Below, piece after piece: positions 7,684 through 18,056 of a stretch of 64,000 nt of DNA. A program made the position numbers and the translations under genes. Position 1 is the first letter of the stretch, and each line of letters starts with the position of its first letter. The notes below the pieces were generated by a model. That model was not told where the DNA came from. It saw only the letters and a list, made by a program, of their open reading frames with translations, and searched no databases. Source of the DNA: a virus; the IMG/VR virus record IMGVR_UViG_3300030389_003255, positions 17,708 to 81,707 of that record; one strand, 5' to 3'.

Positions 7684-10600
7684 AGTAAATCTTCCTCTAG
7701 CAAAGTGGTGAGTGTGATGCTTCCTTCTGCAAACCCAAATGTATTGGTGTTTGTATTTAGTGTTGCCGCAAAGCCTAGATGGAAAGTCCCCGTTGCTGAC
7801 CTAGTTCTAATTAAGAGAGAAATTTCTTTTAAGTTTACTTTCTCCAATAGGTCTACCGAAGAGGATTTTTCATTGAAAGACAATGCTCTCAAAGTGTTTG
7901 ATGTAGCCTGTGTTTGTAACAGTAGTTCAGCAAACACATCTTCTAGTCTCTTAGAATATTTACCCATCTCTACTGTAACAAAACCACTGATGGGGTGAGC
8001 CACATCTAAAACGATGTAATTATCTAAACCAACATTCTCTTGCTTGGACTCGAATTGGATTATATCTCCAGCCCTTAATTGTTCGTGGCCTGTTGGTATA
8101 ACTCTAACCTTTATTTTTTTACTTAGAGTTCCATGTATTCTTAGCAGTTTACTTGCTCTATCGTCCACATCTTGTTGGGTTATTAAGGTAGAATCAATCT
8201 CTTCAAGAGTTTTTCTTCCGATTTTCTGTATGCTACTCAGGTTCTTTTTATCTGCCTTGTGCGATGAGCCATAGACTATTACTTGATTATAAAAGTCAAA
8301 ACCGCTATCAACAGTTTCATAATCTACTATTTTATCGTCATCTATTAGAATATTAGTTCTAAAAATAGTATCATCTCTGGGTTTAACACTAAATGAATTT
8401 TCATTAATTATTAAAGACAAATCCTTTCTTTCTAATACATAATTGATTGCAGAAAACAAAGAAGCCCCTATAAATTTAGGGGCAATAAACAACGGAAATG
8501 TTGGAGAAGTATTATCAAAAGTCAAACCTTCTTCTTCAAAAAGTTCATTTATTAGAGACTCAGATTCATCTGCTATTGTAGCCGTAGAACCTATACAAGC
8601 CCTGTTTGGATTTATTTTTAACTCTTCTAATGAATTAACTATAAATGTCTCTGAAACTGAGACTACTCCATTTAGTTTCTTTTTGTCTTTAATTACTAAA
8701 CTATGAACATTTGTTGCTAAGGTCTTTGATGAGGTGTTACTCTTAAAAGAATTATCTCCATCACTATAAAATAATTCATATTCTCCTAATGGCAAAACAC
8801 CGGTAGAAGAGGTTGTAATTAAATTGGTTGAGGATGTCTGTTCGTGTGCATCTAACATAACATACATGGATAATACTGCTTCGTTTGTAGTTTGATATTC
8901 TCTACCACCTTCGTTAAAAAAGTAATTATCTTTTTGCTTTCCATACATCTCTTCAGAATTGGCTTTTTTAGTATATTCCGGTCTTGGAACAAATAATTGT
9001 ATATTATCGGGAGATTCTTCATAGAAGCAAACTGGATTAGGTTGCATTATTCTATATGCCTTTCCGTTAGTTAGGGCTACTTCTGTGTATAATTCTACTT
9101 GATTACTACCGTCTGTTACTTCTTGAGCATAAACATATATTGGTTGAACCTTATTACCTATTATAGAATCTACTGAACTGACACTAGGAGAACCACTCTC
9201 TTCTATCAAATAGCACCCTGTTAAATCAACAAATTTTAACCAAGCAGTTTTATCAGGATGATGAGGAGTAATTATTGTTTTGTAGATTTGGCTTCCGGAA
9301 GAACGATGCAAAACCCCTCCACTTATTTTACTAGAACCTGTATTATAAAATAACCTAAGTTTGAATCCAATAAATGCTCCATCCGCAGGAGATTCAATTG
9401 AGGTGTAATCTTTGGTTGAAGAATCATTAGTTCTAAAGAACTCTTTAAAATGATTTAATGAACATACATTTATTATTTCTCTACTGCCTATTGTTGTCCC
9501 GCCGGTTTCAATACCGCCAGCATTAGTTCCTAATACCCCTGTGCAGTTTCCCGCTTCTAGATTGTGATGAGAATCTTCAATGTCATATACATCTAAAATA
9601 ACACCAATAGTTCCTCCATAAGAATTATTTTCTACGGCTTTTACAGTTTCTTGTGATGGAACTGTAAAAGCCCCATCTAAGGTCGCTACATAAAGACTAT
9701 TATTAAACAACTTATCTCTGTAAATACTAGGTAAAACTACTTCCGCATCAGTAGGCATAGTTATAGCACCGCTATTTTTAGTGAAGGCATAATCAGCACT
9801 TTGTTCACCATAATTGTATTTAGTTGTTTTAGGAATAATAGCACCCTTTAAAGGATGATACCGGCTAGTAGCAGTTCCATCTATACTATCTATTTTATGC
9901 CTTCCGCCAATACCAGAGGAAAAGATATTCGTTATTCTAATAGGATTAGAATGAGTGCTAGAAAAGTCAGGAGTTCTAACAGTTCCAGTAATTCCGTGAA
10001 CATCAGTTGTCCCGTTACTTGCTATTGTAGCAATATATTTATTATCACTAGTATATATGTCATCTCCTGCAACTAATGTTAAGGAGTTTTGAAATGTAAT
10101 AGTATTACTAACACCGTTGATAGCGGTAATACTATTGCCTGTCAAGGCTATTCTTTGAAAGAAAGTATTCACCATTGAATTAGGATTTTCTCCATAAAAT
10201 TCATCTGTGGCTTTTTCGGGGTTAATTAGATTAAAATTTTCATCATAAACACATTCAGTTAATCTCATTAAATTAAATCTCTTCAAATCAGAAAGTGTTT
10301 GTTCAGTGTTAAAGGATAGTGTCTGAAAGTTAGAATCTTTTAGAATAATATTTGCATTGTCTGTTTTTTTCGCATTATCTATCATTAGTAATTTATAATC
10401 ATTAATCGTCTTAAGATTAGAAAATATACTACTACATCTATTTACATCATGCGGAAGAATATCACAAGTAATATACAGAAACAATCTAGGAAAAGAATAG
10501 TCCTTTCCTTCAAATATTAAACTCTGAGCAGAAGTAGAACTGTTAAAACCTAAAGCACTGATAGGGCTAGCAGAAAGAATACCGCTATTTCTTTTCATTC

Positions 10601-13600
10601 TTCTTTGATGTGTTATATTAGAACCGTAAGCACTAGTCATTCCTCTCATATCATATGGTATCTTTCTATTCGAGTCTGTTTTACCTTCTTCTATAACATT
10701 TGAAATACCAGAATTAACATTTGGTTTAAACTGATAAGAGGTAAAGTTTCTACTAAAATTATTTTTTCTAACACTGTAAAGTCCAGCAGTTATGTTATTA
10801 GAACCGTCATCAACTGTAAATTGCTCATCTCCTAATCTTTTAGTATCAGAGTTGAAGGACTTGTATATTGGCATCCCAAATTCTTTATTCATATCAGTAG
10901 TTCCTAGATGCATATTAAAGGGAACTAAACTAACATTACCATCAGAGGAGAAAGTATGGTGGGGTATTGTTACTATTTTTCCTCCCCATAGGTGTGCTGA
11001 ATTGATAACATTTAGATGACTTCTTTTTCTAGTTGATAGAAAAATAACACTTCCTATATCAAAATCTAAAATATTGTTTGCGCTAGTTTGAGTTCTATCA
11101 AGCATCACTGATATTAGCGATGTGTTACTAGATGGGTTTCCGCTACCATATAAGTTAGCAACAGAATCTTGTTGGAATATATCTAAAACATAACCAATAA
11201 ATCCTTTTGTTTCAGTAGCAGAACTAGCAAAGGTTTCGCAATATAATGGGTCGCCAATATTTACATTAGTCAGTGAAGAAGTTTGAAAGACTGCTTGACC
11301 GGAACTTGCATTAACTGTAACAACTGCGGCTTGAGTATAAGTCGTTTCTACTCTCTCAGCGTTAATACCTTCATATTGTATTTTCCTACCTAAAGTCAAA
11401 GGAATATAAGGGGCTAGTTCTATTTCCGTAATATTATCTTTTTTAGATGTAGATACCACTTCAAAGTCAATCAGCGTATCAACTGTGTCAAATGCAGTTT
11501 CCCCATTACTACCGATTTCATCCTTTAACTTACATTGAAAGGCATTATCGTTTGCTATACTAGAGGGACTATTTATGTGATAGCCAATTGCCGATTCATC
11601 ATTATCATCGTATGCTCCGGTTGTAAGACTAAAAGAACCAAATGATGATGTCCCTACCAGACTTCCTCCTTCTGCCGCATCAAAGCCTAATCCTAAGTTC
11701 ATATTGCCCGCAGTAAAGATAACTCCTTTACCGGCAGAACCTACTAAAGAAGTGGGGGAAGAAGAGGCAATATGAGAAGAACCAAGAGCCTTTGTAAAAA
11801 TATAATTTTTCTCATTTTGTTTGTATATTGTTTCTCCTGCACTTACTCTAGTTATAGCCCTAGTTATCCCAACTTGGACTAAACTTCCGCTATAAGTGCT
11901 AACAGAAGTAACTCTGCCAATATATCCATTAATAGAAAATAACAAATCACCAACGACAGGCATTGAAGCAAAACTGGAAGAAGAAACTCCAAACTGAATA
12001 AGATTATCAAAACACTCTACTTCGTTAGGTGCAGAAGAACCATTACCTGCATATGTTATTGTTAATTTATTATACGGGCTAAATGAAGAATAGATAATAT
12101 CTTCACTAAATGTAGTATCTTTATTGATAACAGGTGATAGTAACTTACTTAGTTTATCTCTACCTTTAATGTCTAAAAAAGTCTGAGAACCCTCTTTTGC
12201 CGTATCTATTTGCTCTACTTCTCCTTCAAACTTAAGAGAATATACAGTATATTCTCCCCTAATAAATTCTAAAGGATTAGTATAGTAACTATCTCCTGTA
12301 TAAGATACGGTCATCATAGACTTATCTTTATCAACTGCTGAAATAGTAGCAAATAATTTATTTTCATTTGTGGAATTAAATACAATTTCTAAGTTGTCTG
12401 TTCTATTGATTAAGTTCATTGTGGTTATAATTGTATTATCTGTAGGATTATACGCCCTTCTCGAAAGAATATCATCAGCAGTAGGAGTAAAACTTAACGA
12501 AGTAAATGATTGAGCATTCTCTGTTCTTTTTTCTGCTCTAACTGTTAAAGTTTGTAGAGTTGCCGGATTAGTAAAAGAACCTATGCTAGACACTAACATT
12601 ATCTTATCTTGTATTTTTACTTCATCTCCTACATTAAGAACCGTTCCTAAATCGTATTCAGTTCTAATGTTAAAGGTATTTGCTGATGCTTCGGAAACAA
12701 AAGAAGCCTTAAGTTCTATAAAATCATCTAGGTTAGCCCTATGTAATAAATTTCTAACCTTATATGGGTCAAAGACATTTATCTTTTTGTTCATTATTCT
12801 CCCATTATCTACTATTCTACTTTCGGAAAAACTACCTTGATTAATAGAATCTCTGGTTTCATTCTCTATTACTGCTGTAGCCAAATTACTTTTTTCGGGA
12901 GAATGACTGTAATGTAAGTATCTAGTCTGCCCTAGAGTATCTCTAGTTGTTATAGAATTATCACTACTTCTTCTAGCGTTTATGTAAGAATCTTTATACA
13001 CATTATAGTCAAGAGAAACTGTTCCTCCTTCATTAGAAGTTGTGTTCCCACCTGCTCCGATATCTAATGTTCTAAGTTTATCAGTCATATTAACTACTAA
13101 AGAATATTTACTATAGTCAATTATTCTTTTACCAAAGTCTGAGACTGTTCTAAAAGTTATACCGTCCGAAGCGTGTTGTGCTATTGTTACAGTGGTAGAA
13201 CTTCCTGCTTTTCCTAAAGCATAATACTTAGTGTTGTGGTCTAGTTCATTTTTTTTGTCTAATCTTTCATTAAAGAAATAAAATAAAGGTCTAGCGCAAA
13301 CCAAGTTATCTTTTAAATTAGCACTAGAGGCATCTTGTTTTAACCCAACCGACAAAGCGACAATTTTATTGTTGGTATCATTTATTCCAGTAATGATTCT
13401 GTATTTTGTTCCTTTTGGTATTTCATTTCCTAATTTTGGCTCAAATTCAAACGCGTCACAGGTGCTAGTCCCATTACCATTATCTTCAACAATAAGATTA
13501 GTTACTTTAGCAAAATGGTGTTTCTTATCATCATCAGAATGAATTAATACAAAGTAATCTACTGTATCAAAATTATTAAATGTTAAAGTAGATTCACTTT

Positions 13601-13790
13601 TTATTCTAAAGCCTTTTGTCGTAGCCCCGTTGTTTAGTTCTGAACCTATTGTCATACTAGTGCTAAGGCTATCATCAGCCATAACAATAACAGAAATAAA
13701 ATGTCCATCTGTAACACTACTTGTTTCTTGAAACTTTACATTAGTAGGTGCATCATCCTTTGCCGCAGTTGGGTTTGTATTGAAAGCCAT
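7680..13790 (-). CDS. Very large tail hub / tail-tip protein, 2036 aa
   Basis: The largest gene in the window. The C-terminal ~350 residues resemble phage tail hub proteins: a segment rich in INYVLERKDLSLIINENSF, then a strand-rich region with GHEQLRAGDIIQFES and ISGFVTVEMGKYSKRLEDVF, as in the gpD/XkdQ type of baseplate hub. The N-terminal 1600 residues are long beta-rich and S/T/N-rich repeats without a recognised enzyme domain. It lies between the LamG protein and the fibre genes, where the tail-associated lysin or hub sits in siphovirus maps. I infer an elongated tail-tip structure carrying fibres. Confidence 0.6.
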   Translation of the reverse strand: MAFNTNPTAAKDDAPTNVKFQETSSVTDGHFISVIVMADDSLSTSMTIGSELNNGATTKGFRIKSESTLTFNNFDTVDYFVLIHSDDDKKHHFAKVTNLIVEDNGNGTSTCDAFEFEPKLGNEIPKGTKYRIITGINDTNNKIVALSVGLKQDASSANLKDNLVCARPLFYFFNERLDKKNELDHNTKYYALGKAGSSTTVTIAQHASDGITFRTVSDFGKRIIDYSKYSLVVNMTDKLRTLDIGAGGNTTSNEGGTVSLDYNVYKDSYINARRSSDNSITTRDTLGQTRYLHYSHSPEKSNLATAVIENETRDSINQGSFSESRIVDNGRIMNKKINVFDPYKVRNLLHRANLDDFIELKASFVSEASANTFNIRTEYDLGTVLNVGDEVKIQDKIMLVSSIGSFTNPATLQTLTVRAEKRTENAQSFTSLSFTPTADDILSRRAYNPTDNTIITTMNLINRTDNLEIVFNSTNENKLFATISAVDKDKSMMTVSYTGDSYYTNPLEFIRGEYTVYSLKFEGEVEQIDTAKEGSQTFLDIKGRDKLSKLLSPVINKDTTFSEDIIYSSFSPYNKLTITYAGNGSSAPNEVECFDNLIQFGVSSSSFASMPVVGDLLFSINGYIGRVTSVSTYSGSLVQVGITRAITRVSAGETIYKQNEKNYIFTKALGSSHIASSSPTSLVGSAGKGVIFTAGNMNLGLGFDAAEGGSLVGTSSFGSFSLTTGAYDDNDESAIGYHINSPSSIANDNAFQCKLKDEIGSNGETAFDTVDTLIDFEVVSTSKKDNITEIELAPYIPLTLGRKIQYEGINAERVETTYTQAAVVTVNASSGQAVFQTSSLTNVNIGDPLYCETFASSATETKGFIGYVLDIFQQDSVANLYGSGNPSSNTSLISVMLDRTQTSANNILDFDIGSVIFLSTRKRSHLNVINSAHLWGGKIVTIPHHTFSSDGNVSLVPFNMHLGTTDMNKEFGMPIYKSFNSDTKRLGDEQFTVDDGSNNITAGLYSVRKNNFSRNFTSYQFKPNVNSGISNVIEEGKTDSNRKIPYDMRGMTSAYGSNITHQRRMKRNSGILSASPISALGFNSSTSAQSLIFEGKDYSFPRLFLYITCDILPHDVNRCSSIFSNLKTINDYKLLMIDNAKKTDNANIILKDSNFQTLSFNTEQTLSDLKRFNLMRLTECVYDENFNLINPEKATDEFYGENPNSMVNTFFQRIALTGNSITAINGVSNTITFQNSLTLVAGDDIYTSDNKYIATIASNGTTDVHGITGTVRTPDFSSTHSNPIRITNIFSSGIGGRHKIDSIDGTATSRYHPLKGAIIPKTTKYNYGEQSADYAFTKNSGAITMPTDAEVVLPSIYRDKLFNNSLYVATLDGAFTVPSQETVKAVENNSYGGTIGVILDVYDIEDSHHNLEAGNCTGVLGTNAGGIETGGTTIGSREIINVCSLNHFKEFFRTNDSSTKDYTSIESPADGAFIGFKLRLFYNTGSSKISGGVLHRSSGSQIYKTIITPHHPDKTAWLKFVDLTGCYLIEESGSPSVSSVDSIIGNKVQPIYVYAQEVTDGSNQVELYTEVALTNGKAYRIMQPNPVCFYEESPDNIQLFVPRPEYTKKANSEEMYGKQKDNYFFNEGGREYQTTNEAVLSMYVMLDAHEQTSSTNLITTSSTGVLPLGEYELFYSDGDNSFKSNTSSKTLATNVHSLVIKDKKKLNGVVSVSETFIVNSLEELKINPNRACIGSTATIADESESLINELFEEEGLTFDNTSPTFPLFIAPKFIGASLFSAINYVLERKDLSLIINENSFSVKPRDDTIFRTNILIDDDKIVDYETVDSGFDFYNQVIVYGSSHKADKKNLSSIQKIGRKTLEEIDSTLITQQDVDDRASKLLRIHGTLSKKIKVRVIPTGHEQLRAGDIIQFESKQENVGLDNYIVLDVAHPISGFVTVEMGKYSKRLEDVFAELLLQTQATSNTLRALSFNEKSSSVDLLEKVNLKEISLLIRTRSATGTFHLGFAATLNTNTNTFGFAEGSITLTTLLEEDLL

Positions 13791-15028
13791 TACTCATCAA
13801 CCTCCTCGAATCTAAGATACACCAAAGCATCACTATAAGTCGGAGTAAGATTAGTTAAAGTAGAGAACACATCTTTTCTTTTATTCACTATTGACAACTC
13901 ATGAAATTCTCCCATAAATTGTTTATTTGTGCTTGCTGAACCTGCTCCTGTATTTCCTTGACCATTAGCCCCTAAGAATAAATCCTCTCTAGCAAAGATA
14001 AAATCACCAGTATCTTGATGAGTTTCTTTCAGTATTCTAGAACCGTTTAAGTAAATAGAAACTTCTCTACTAGTATTATCAAATGAACATGCTATATGAA
14101 ATGAATTATTTACATAAGCAGGGTCAGCCCTTCCCTTAACAAATACCTCACAACCCGCATTTATTATCGCTTCGTTCTCCGAAGAAATGCTATTGTTAGG
14201 AAAGTTCAACCTAGTAGTGCCTTTAGCAACAACAAATCCTATGTTTATGTATTGTGAATTTTGCCTTATGAATATATCTGTCTTGCCGTCACTAGCAAGA
14301 GAAACTTCTGTATTATCTAATGAAGAGAAGTTTATCTGTTCTGTTCCACCAAAGCCTAAAGCGGGGTCGTTTACTCCACTAGCCGCAATAGAAGTAGCGT
14401 CACCGATTTTAATATATTCAGTTCTACCATTTACTAACCCAGTTAAATCGTCATCACTAGAATATTTAACAAAAGAAGAACGATTTGGTTCTATAACAAC
14501 AGGGCTAGTAAATGTTCTAACTGCATTACTTCCTATTTTTATCTTAGCCATAATCTTGTATCTAGCAGGATTATTCCTAGTTCTACCTGTCGTAGAATTA
14601 GGATGTGTCCCAGTAAAATCCGAATTCAATGCTTCATTTACTAGAAATAAAGAAAAATTAGTGCTGTGAAAAAGAGCCATTTCATGAGTATCTCTTTCTG
14701 TTTTATCTAGATATGTCTCTCCTTGAAGAACTGCATCGTTGGTTTCTGTAACTAAATGAGCAGGAAATATTTTTTTTGAGGTTAATCTATTAGGAACTGC
14801 CGCTTGACCACTAACATTAGTTCCTGCCCCCATTATATCGTAAGGTGTCACTACTGCCTCTATTGTAAACGAACCAGTATGCGCCCATATTCCATAAGTA
14901 ATATCATCAGTAGTATCGCTAGATGTTCCAGCATCGGGTATATTTTCGGCATAGTCAATAGTAGCAAAACCATTACACATTACAGGAAATACCAAACTTC
15001 TTTGTTTTCCTACGAACACATTATACAT
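13790..15028 (-). CDS. LamG / concanavalin-like adhesin
   Basis: A 412-residue protein with a laminin-G-like jelly roll in its second half: FHIACSFDNTSREVSIYLNG, then a strand with ILKETHQDTGDF, and a closing segment with FMGEFHELSIVNKR. Such domains bind glycans or glycoproteins. The N-terminal half is beta-rich and has FTIEAVVTPYD, which may be the start of the same lectin fold. It sits in the tail module between a Dit-position protein and the giant hub, so a surface-binding role is likely. SD GAGGTGA precedes the ATG. Confidence 0.68.
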   Translation of the reverse strand: MYNVFVGKQRSLVFPVMCNGFATIDYAENIPDAGTSSDTTDDITYGIWAHTGSFTIEAVVTPYDIMGAGTNVSGQAAVPNRLTSKKIFPAHLVTETNDAVLQGETYLDKTERDTHEMALFHSTNFSLFLVNEALNSDFTGTHPNSTTGRTRNNPARYKIMAKIKIGSNAVRTFTSPVVIEPNRSSFVKYSSDDDLTGLVNGRTEYIKIGDATSIAASGVNDPALGFGGTEQINFSSLDNTEVSLASDGKTDIFIRQNSQYINIGFVVAKGTTRLNFPNNSISSENEAIINAGCEVFVKGRADPAYVNNSFHIACSFDNTSREVSIYLNGSRILKETHQDTGDFIFAREDLFLGANGQGNTGAGSASTNKQFMGEFHELSIVNKRKDVFSTLTNLTPTYSDALVYLRFEEVDE

Positions 15029-15037
15029 CTATTCACC

Positions 15038-15673
15038 TCAAGGCAATACATCTGCAATAGTAAACTCCATACTAAATTCAATTTCAACTGTTTCGGCCGC
15101 TAAAGTAAAACTAAAACTAGATACAAATCCTTTCAGCCCTGTGCTTGTAAGACTAGTGGGAAAATTGTCCCTAGCCAAAAAAGCACCCTGATTATCTAGT
15201 TCTCCCGCCCCACCTCTAGCCTTGAAGGTAAAAGGTATCTGGGTTGTGCTTGTTCTCTGATTGTAATCCTTATCTACCTTAGAGTCCATTAGAATAGTTA
15301 TTTCTTGAAACGCCTGATATTCATTTATTCCTGTAGCATCTACACCCGAAGCAATGAGTTGTGCAATCTCTTGTGCTGTAAACTCTAACGATTTAACAGC
15401 AGAAGCACTATCATTAGGGTCTATTCTCGTATGACTTCTTTTGAGAGTATCGTCCACAATAAAACCTGTCAAGGACAATCTTCTCTCGGCTTTACCAGTA
15501 TCTAGAGCAATTGTTCTAGACTGACCTAATCCAATTCCGCCAAAGGGAATAGTAAAATTTGGAATATTTTTATCTACACTAAAAGCCGCAGAAGTTATTT
15601 TTAGCGGTATAGTGTCTACCGTTAAATCACTACCACTGAATTTTTGTAATTTTAAGTAAACATAATCTGACAT
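15038..15673 (-). CDS. Tail protein in the distal-tail (Dit) position
   Basis: A 211-residue beta-rich protein (LKITSAAFSVDKNIPNFTIP, later VSSFSFTLAAETVEIEFSME). No family is recognised by eye. Its position immediately after the tape measure gene is where siphoviruses place the distal tail protein that caps the tube and organises the hub. SD AGGTGA precedes the ATG. Confidence 0.5.
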   Translation of the reverse strand: MSDYVYLKLQKFSGSDLTVDTIPLKITSAAFSVDKNIPNFTIPFGGIGLGQSRTIALDTGKAERRLSLTGFIVDDTLKRSHTRIDPNDSASAVKSLEFTAQEIAQLIASGVDATGINEYQAFQEITILMDSKVDKDYNQRTSTTQIPFTFKARGGAGELDNQGAFLARDNFPTSLTSTGLKGFVSSFSFTLAAETVEIEFSMEFTIADVLP

Positions 15674-15681
15674 CTAATCAC

Positions 15682-17421
15682 CTATATAGAATTCCTAAAA
15701 GAAGAACGCCTATTTATTTTAGTGCTAACCATTCTTCCTATTTCATCAGCAACCTTTCTCATTTCATCTCTTGATGTATCTTTAGCGTTAATGGTTATGT
15801 TGAAGTTATTTACAGTCGAACCCATCATACTTTTAGTATCTTTATCATTGTAAACTCTAGAACCTGCATTCAATCTAACTAATTCTGCCCCTCTTTCTCC
15901 GACTAATTGCATACCAGTCTTTCTAACTAAACCACCATCAGCATAAGAACCTGCTATATTTATTCCAGAACCTAATTCAATTCCTCCTCCGATTTGTTTA
16001 TTGAAGTTATTAACGGCCTTTGAAAACTTATCTCCAATACCTCCGAAAAAGTCCTTTGTTTTATCAACTGCCGCCCTCACTATGCTCACTCTAAGAATAG
16101 CGTCCTTTAGTCCCTTTAAACCATCTTGTAACAATATACTACCTACTTTGTATACCGCAATACCTATCAAAGCGACTAACCAAACCGGAGCACCTAATAT
16201 GAACGATGTTACTGCAATTAACGCACCTGCGGCTAGAGCAATTTTACCCTTAGTAGATAATTCTGATATTTTCTCTATTATTGTGGCAAATAATCCAAAT
16301 CCTACTCCCGCAACAAAGGTAATTATCGCTCCTCCTAATGTTATTAGTAGGCCTACTGCTAATTGTAATATTCCCCACGATAGCGTTATTATGCTATTTA
16401 TGAAATCAGTTAAAGTGCCGTCTCCGAAAAATACATTAAATATTCCTTTTAATCCATTAAAGATATCTTTCATGGCAGGTAAAATTAAACTCAAACCAAA
16501 TAAAACTACAGCCTTAGTAGCCGTAAGTGCTTTTTTAATAGTTGGCCCTAATAATTTTAAGATAATATATAATCCTGAAACAAAAGCAAGGAAGGCTGTA
16601 AAAAAGAAAGCCACTCTTCTTCCTATTAATGTAATAGTATTGCCTATTGATTTCATGACATCTGCAAATTTAATATTTTTTAGTTTTTCTAAAAATTCTT
16701 CTCTTTTCTTTTGAAATGGAGTTAGTTGTTTTACAAACCTTCCTGCCCTTTCTCCTTCTCTAAGACCTCTACTAATTCTTCTTCCTGCTATATTTTTTCT
16801 AGTGTCTAAACCAAAGAATGTTCCTAACTTGCTAGTTCGTATATCCTTTATCATTTTCTTACCTAAGAATCCTCCGCTATAACTTAAGAATTTGCCGACA
16901 TTTCCTAATGCTTTCGATAATTTACTGACCTCTTCGGTTGTCTCTGTTATTTCTTTTTTTGCTCTTGGAAATGCAGTTCTTAATGTTCCTCCGATAAATT
17001 GGAAAGTCAATGCAATCTTATTTAATACAGCGAAAGAACCCGGAACAAAGCCGAAAAAGAACCTTCTAAATTTAGACGCTTCAAAACCTAATATTCTAAC
17101 ATCTTCTTCTGTTTTTGTCAAAAACTCGGCAAAGTATTCTAATACTGTTCCGCCTTGTTTCCTATAAGACATTAATGTTCTAGGACTAAACAACTCAAAT
17201 CTTTTGGGGTCTGCTCTTTCCGATAAGTCTTTTAGTGTGTCTTTAAAGATTTGAGTTCTTTTGTTTGCTCTTGTTATGGCTACTCCAAAAGCATTTACTT
17301 TATTTCCAAATTTGTCTACTTTATCTCCGGCCTCATCAACAAGTGGTGCGGTTTTTTCTAATAGAGATTTAATGTCGTTTAACAACCGCATAGTAGCGTT
17401 ATTTGCCATTTGACCTACCAT
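15682..17421 (-). CDS. Tape measure protein
   Basis: About 579 residues: a helical, basic N-terminal half, several strongly hydrophobic helices in the middle (residues about 265-430), and a C-terminal YADGGLVRKTGMQLVGERGAE phrase, matching the GG..V...GERGAE signature of tape measure proteins. It would set tail length and may form a channel during genome entry. The frame opens nine bases earlier with GTG; I chose the ATG at 17421 because AAGGTG lies nine bases upstream. It follows the frameshifted chaperone genes, as in siphoviruses. Confidence 0.85.
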   Translation of the reverse strand: MVGQMANNATMRLLNDIKSLLEKTAPLVDEAGDKVDKFGNKVNAFGVAITRANKRTQIFKDTLKDLSERADPKRFELFSPRTLMSYRKQGGTVLEYFAEFLTKTEEDVRILGFEASKFRRFFFGFVPGSFAVLNKIALTFQFIGGTLRTAFPRAKKEITETTEEVSKLSKALGNVGKFLSYSGGFLGKKMIKDIRTSKLGTFFGLDTRKNIAGRRISRGLREGERAGRFVKQLTPFQKKREEFLEKLKNIKFADVMKSIGNTITLIGRRVAFFFTAFLAFVSGLYIILKLLGPTIKKALTATKAVVLFGLSLILPAMKDIFNGLKGIFNVFFGDGTLTDFINSIITLSWGILQLAVGLLITLGGAIITFVAGVGFGLFATIIEKISELSTKGKIALAAGALIAVTSFILGAPVWLVALIGIAVYKVGSILLQDGLKGLKDAILRVSIVRAAVDKTKDFFGGIGDKFSKAVNNFNKQIGGGIELGSGINIAGSYADGGLVRKTGMQLVGERGAELVRLNAGSRVYNDKDTKSMMGSTVNNFNITINAKDTSRDEMRKVADEIGRMVSTKINRRSSFRNSI

Positions 17422-17431
17422 ATTAAACACC

Positions 17432-17644
17432 TTAAGTTTTCATTTGTCTTTTAGCCTTCTCCATCTCTTCTGCTTCAAGTTCCTTAACTGTTTGATGTAT
17501 AAATAACATTTCCTTAACTAAACTAGCGGGCATTCTATAAACTTCCAACGGACTTATAGAAAAAGTAGTTGCTAAAGTATAAACTACTATTTTAGATAAG
17601 ACTTGAGGAGAGCCATTTCCTGTCCTAATTGCTCTCCTCATCAT
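17432..17644 (-). CDS. Tail assembly chaperone, downstream frame (expressed by -1 frameshift)
   Basis: A 70-residue helical, basic frame between the chaperone gene and the tape measure gene, the position of lambda T relative to G. The upstream gene ends in A AAA AAC GAA TGA. A -1 slip there reads on through CGA and into this frame, giving a fused protein. It may also start alone at its ATG-ATG. The fused form would bind the tape measure protein and the plain form the tube subunits. Confidence 0.75.
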   Translation of the reverse strand: MMRRAIRTGNGSPQVLSKIVVYTLATTFSISPLEVYRMPASLVKEMLFIHQTVKELEAEEMEKAKRQMKT

Positions 17645-18003
17645 TCGTTTTTTTCTTCATCACCACTTTCTGCTAATGGATTTGGCAAAATCTCTTTTAT
17701 TTGGTCGCCAACATAAGGAGTTAATCTAAGAATATCAATTGCTGAAAGACTTGGTTCTGTTTTTACAATAAAGTTTTCAACCATGTATTTGAACATGCCA
17801 TTTATATCAATGTCCATACTTTGCGTTTTAGCATCTATTTTCATTAATGTATTAATGGCTCTATCGACTTCTATCCATGTAGGTTCTTTTACCCATATTT
17901 TTAGATATTCATCGCTTTCAGGTGCTACTTTAATATAATGTAGCGTAGGCTCACTTGGCGCAAATAGCGCACTCTTATCACTTATTATTTTCTTTTCAGT
18001 CAT
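17641..18003 (-). CDS. Tail assembly chaperone (gpG-like)
   Basis: A 120-residue acidic protein with a helical C-terminal half (INGMFKYMVENFIVKTEP, DILRLTPYVGDQIKE), typical of tail assembly chaperones encoded just before the tape measure gene. The frame is open to 18027, but the ATG at 18003 has AGGTGG five to six bases upstream. Its 3' end carries the slippery heptamer. Normal termination gives the short form; a -1 shift extends it into the 17432-17644 frame. Confidence 0.78.
   Translation of the reverse strand: MTEKKIISDKSALFAPSEPTLHYIKVAPESDEYLKIWVKEPTWIEVDRAINTLMKIDAKTQSMDIDINGMFKYMVENFIVKTEPSLSAIDILRLTPYVGDQIKEILPNPLAESGDEEKNE
17647..17653 (-). promoter_or_regulatory. Slippery heptamer A AAA AAC for -1 ribosomal frameshifting
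   Basis: Read on the minus strand, the zero frame is GAA AAA AAC GAA TGA. The heptamer fits X XXY YYZ with the zero frame in the right register. After a -1 slip the ribosome reads AAA AAA CGA ATG ATG, which is exactly the frame of the following 70-residue gene. No downstream pseudoknot was worked out. Confidence 0.75.
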
Positions 18004-18056
18004 ATTATCCACCTTCAAAACCAACAAACAAACAAACGGTGTTGGTGGAATGTAAC

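Noticed and set aside
14187-14669. Antisense frame of 160 codons opposite the LamG gene
   Set aside because: No ribosome site, overlaps a clear gene in full and has no recognisable features.
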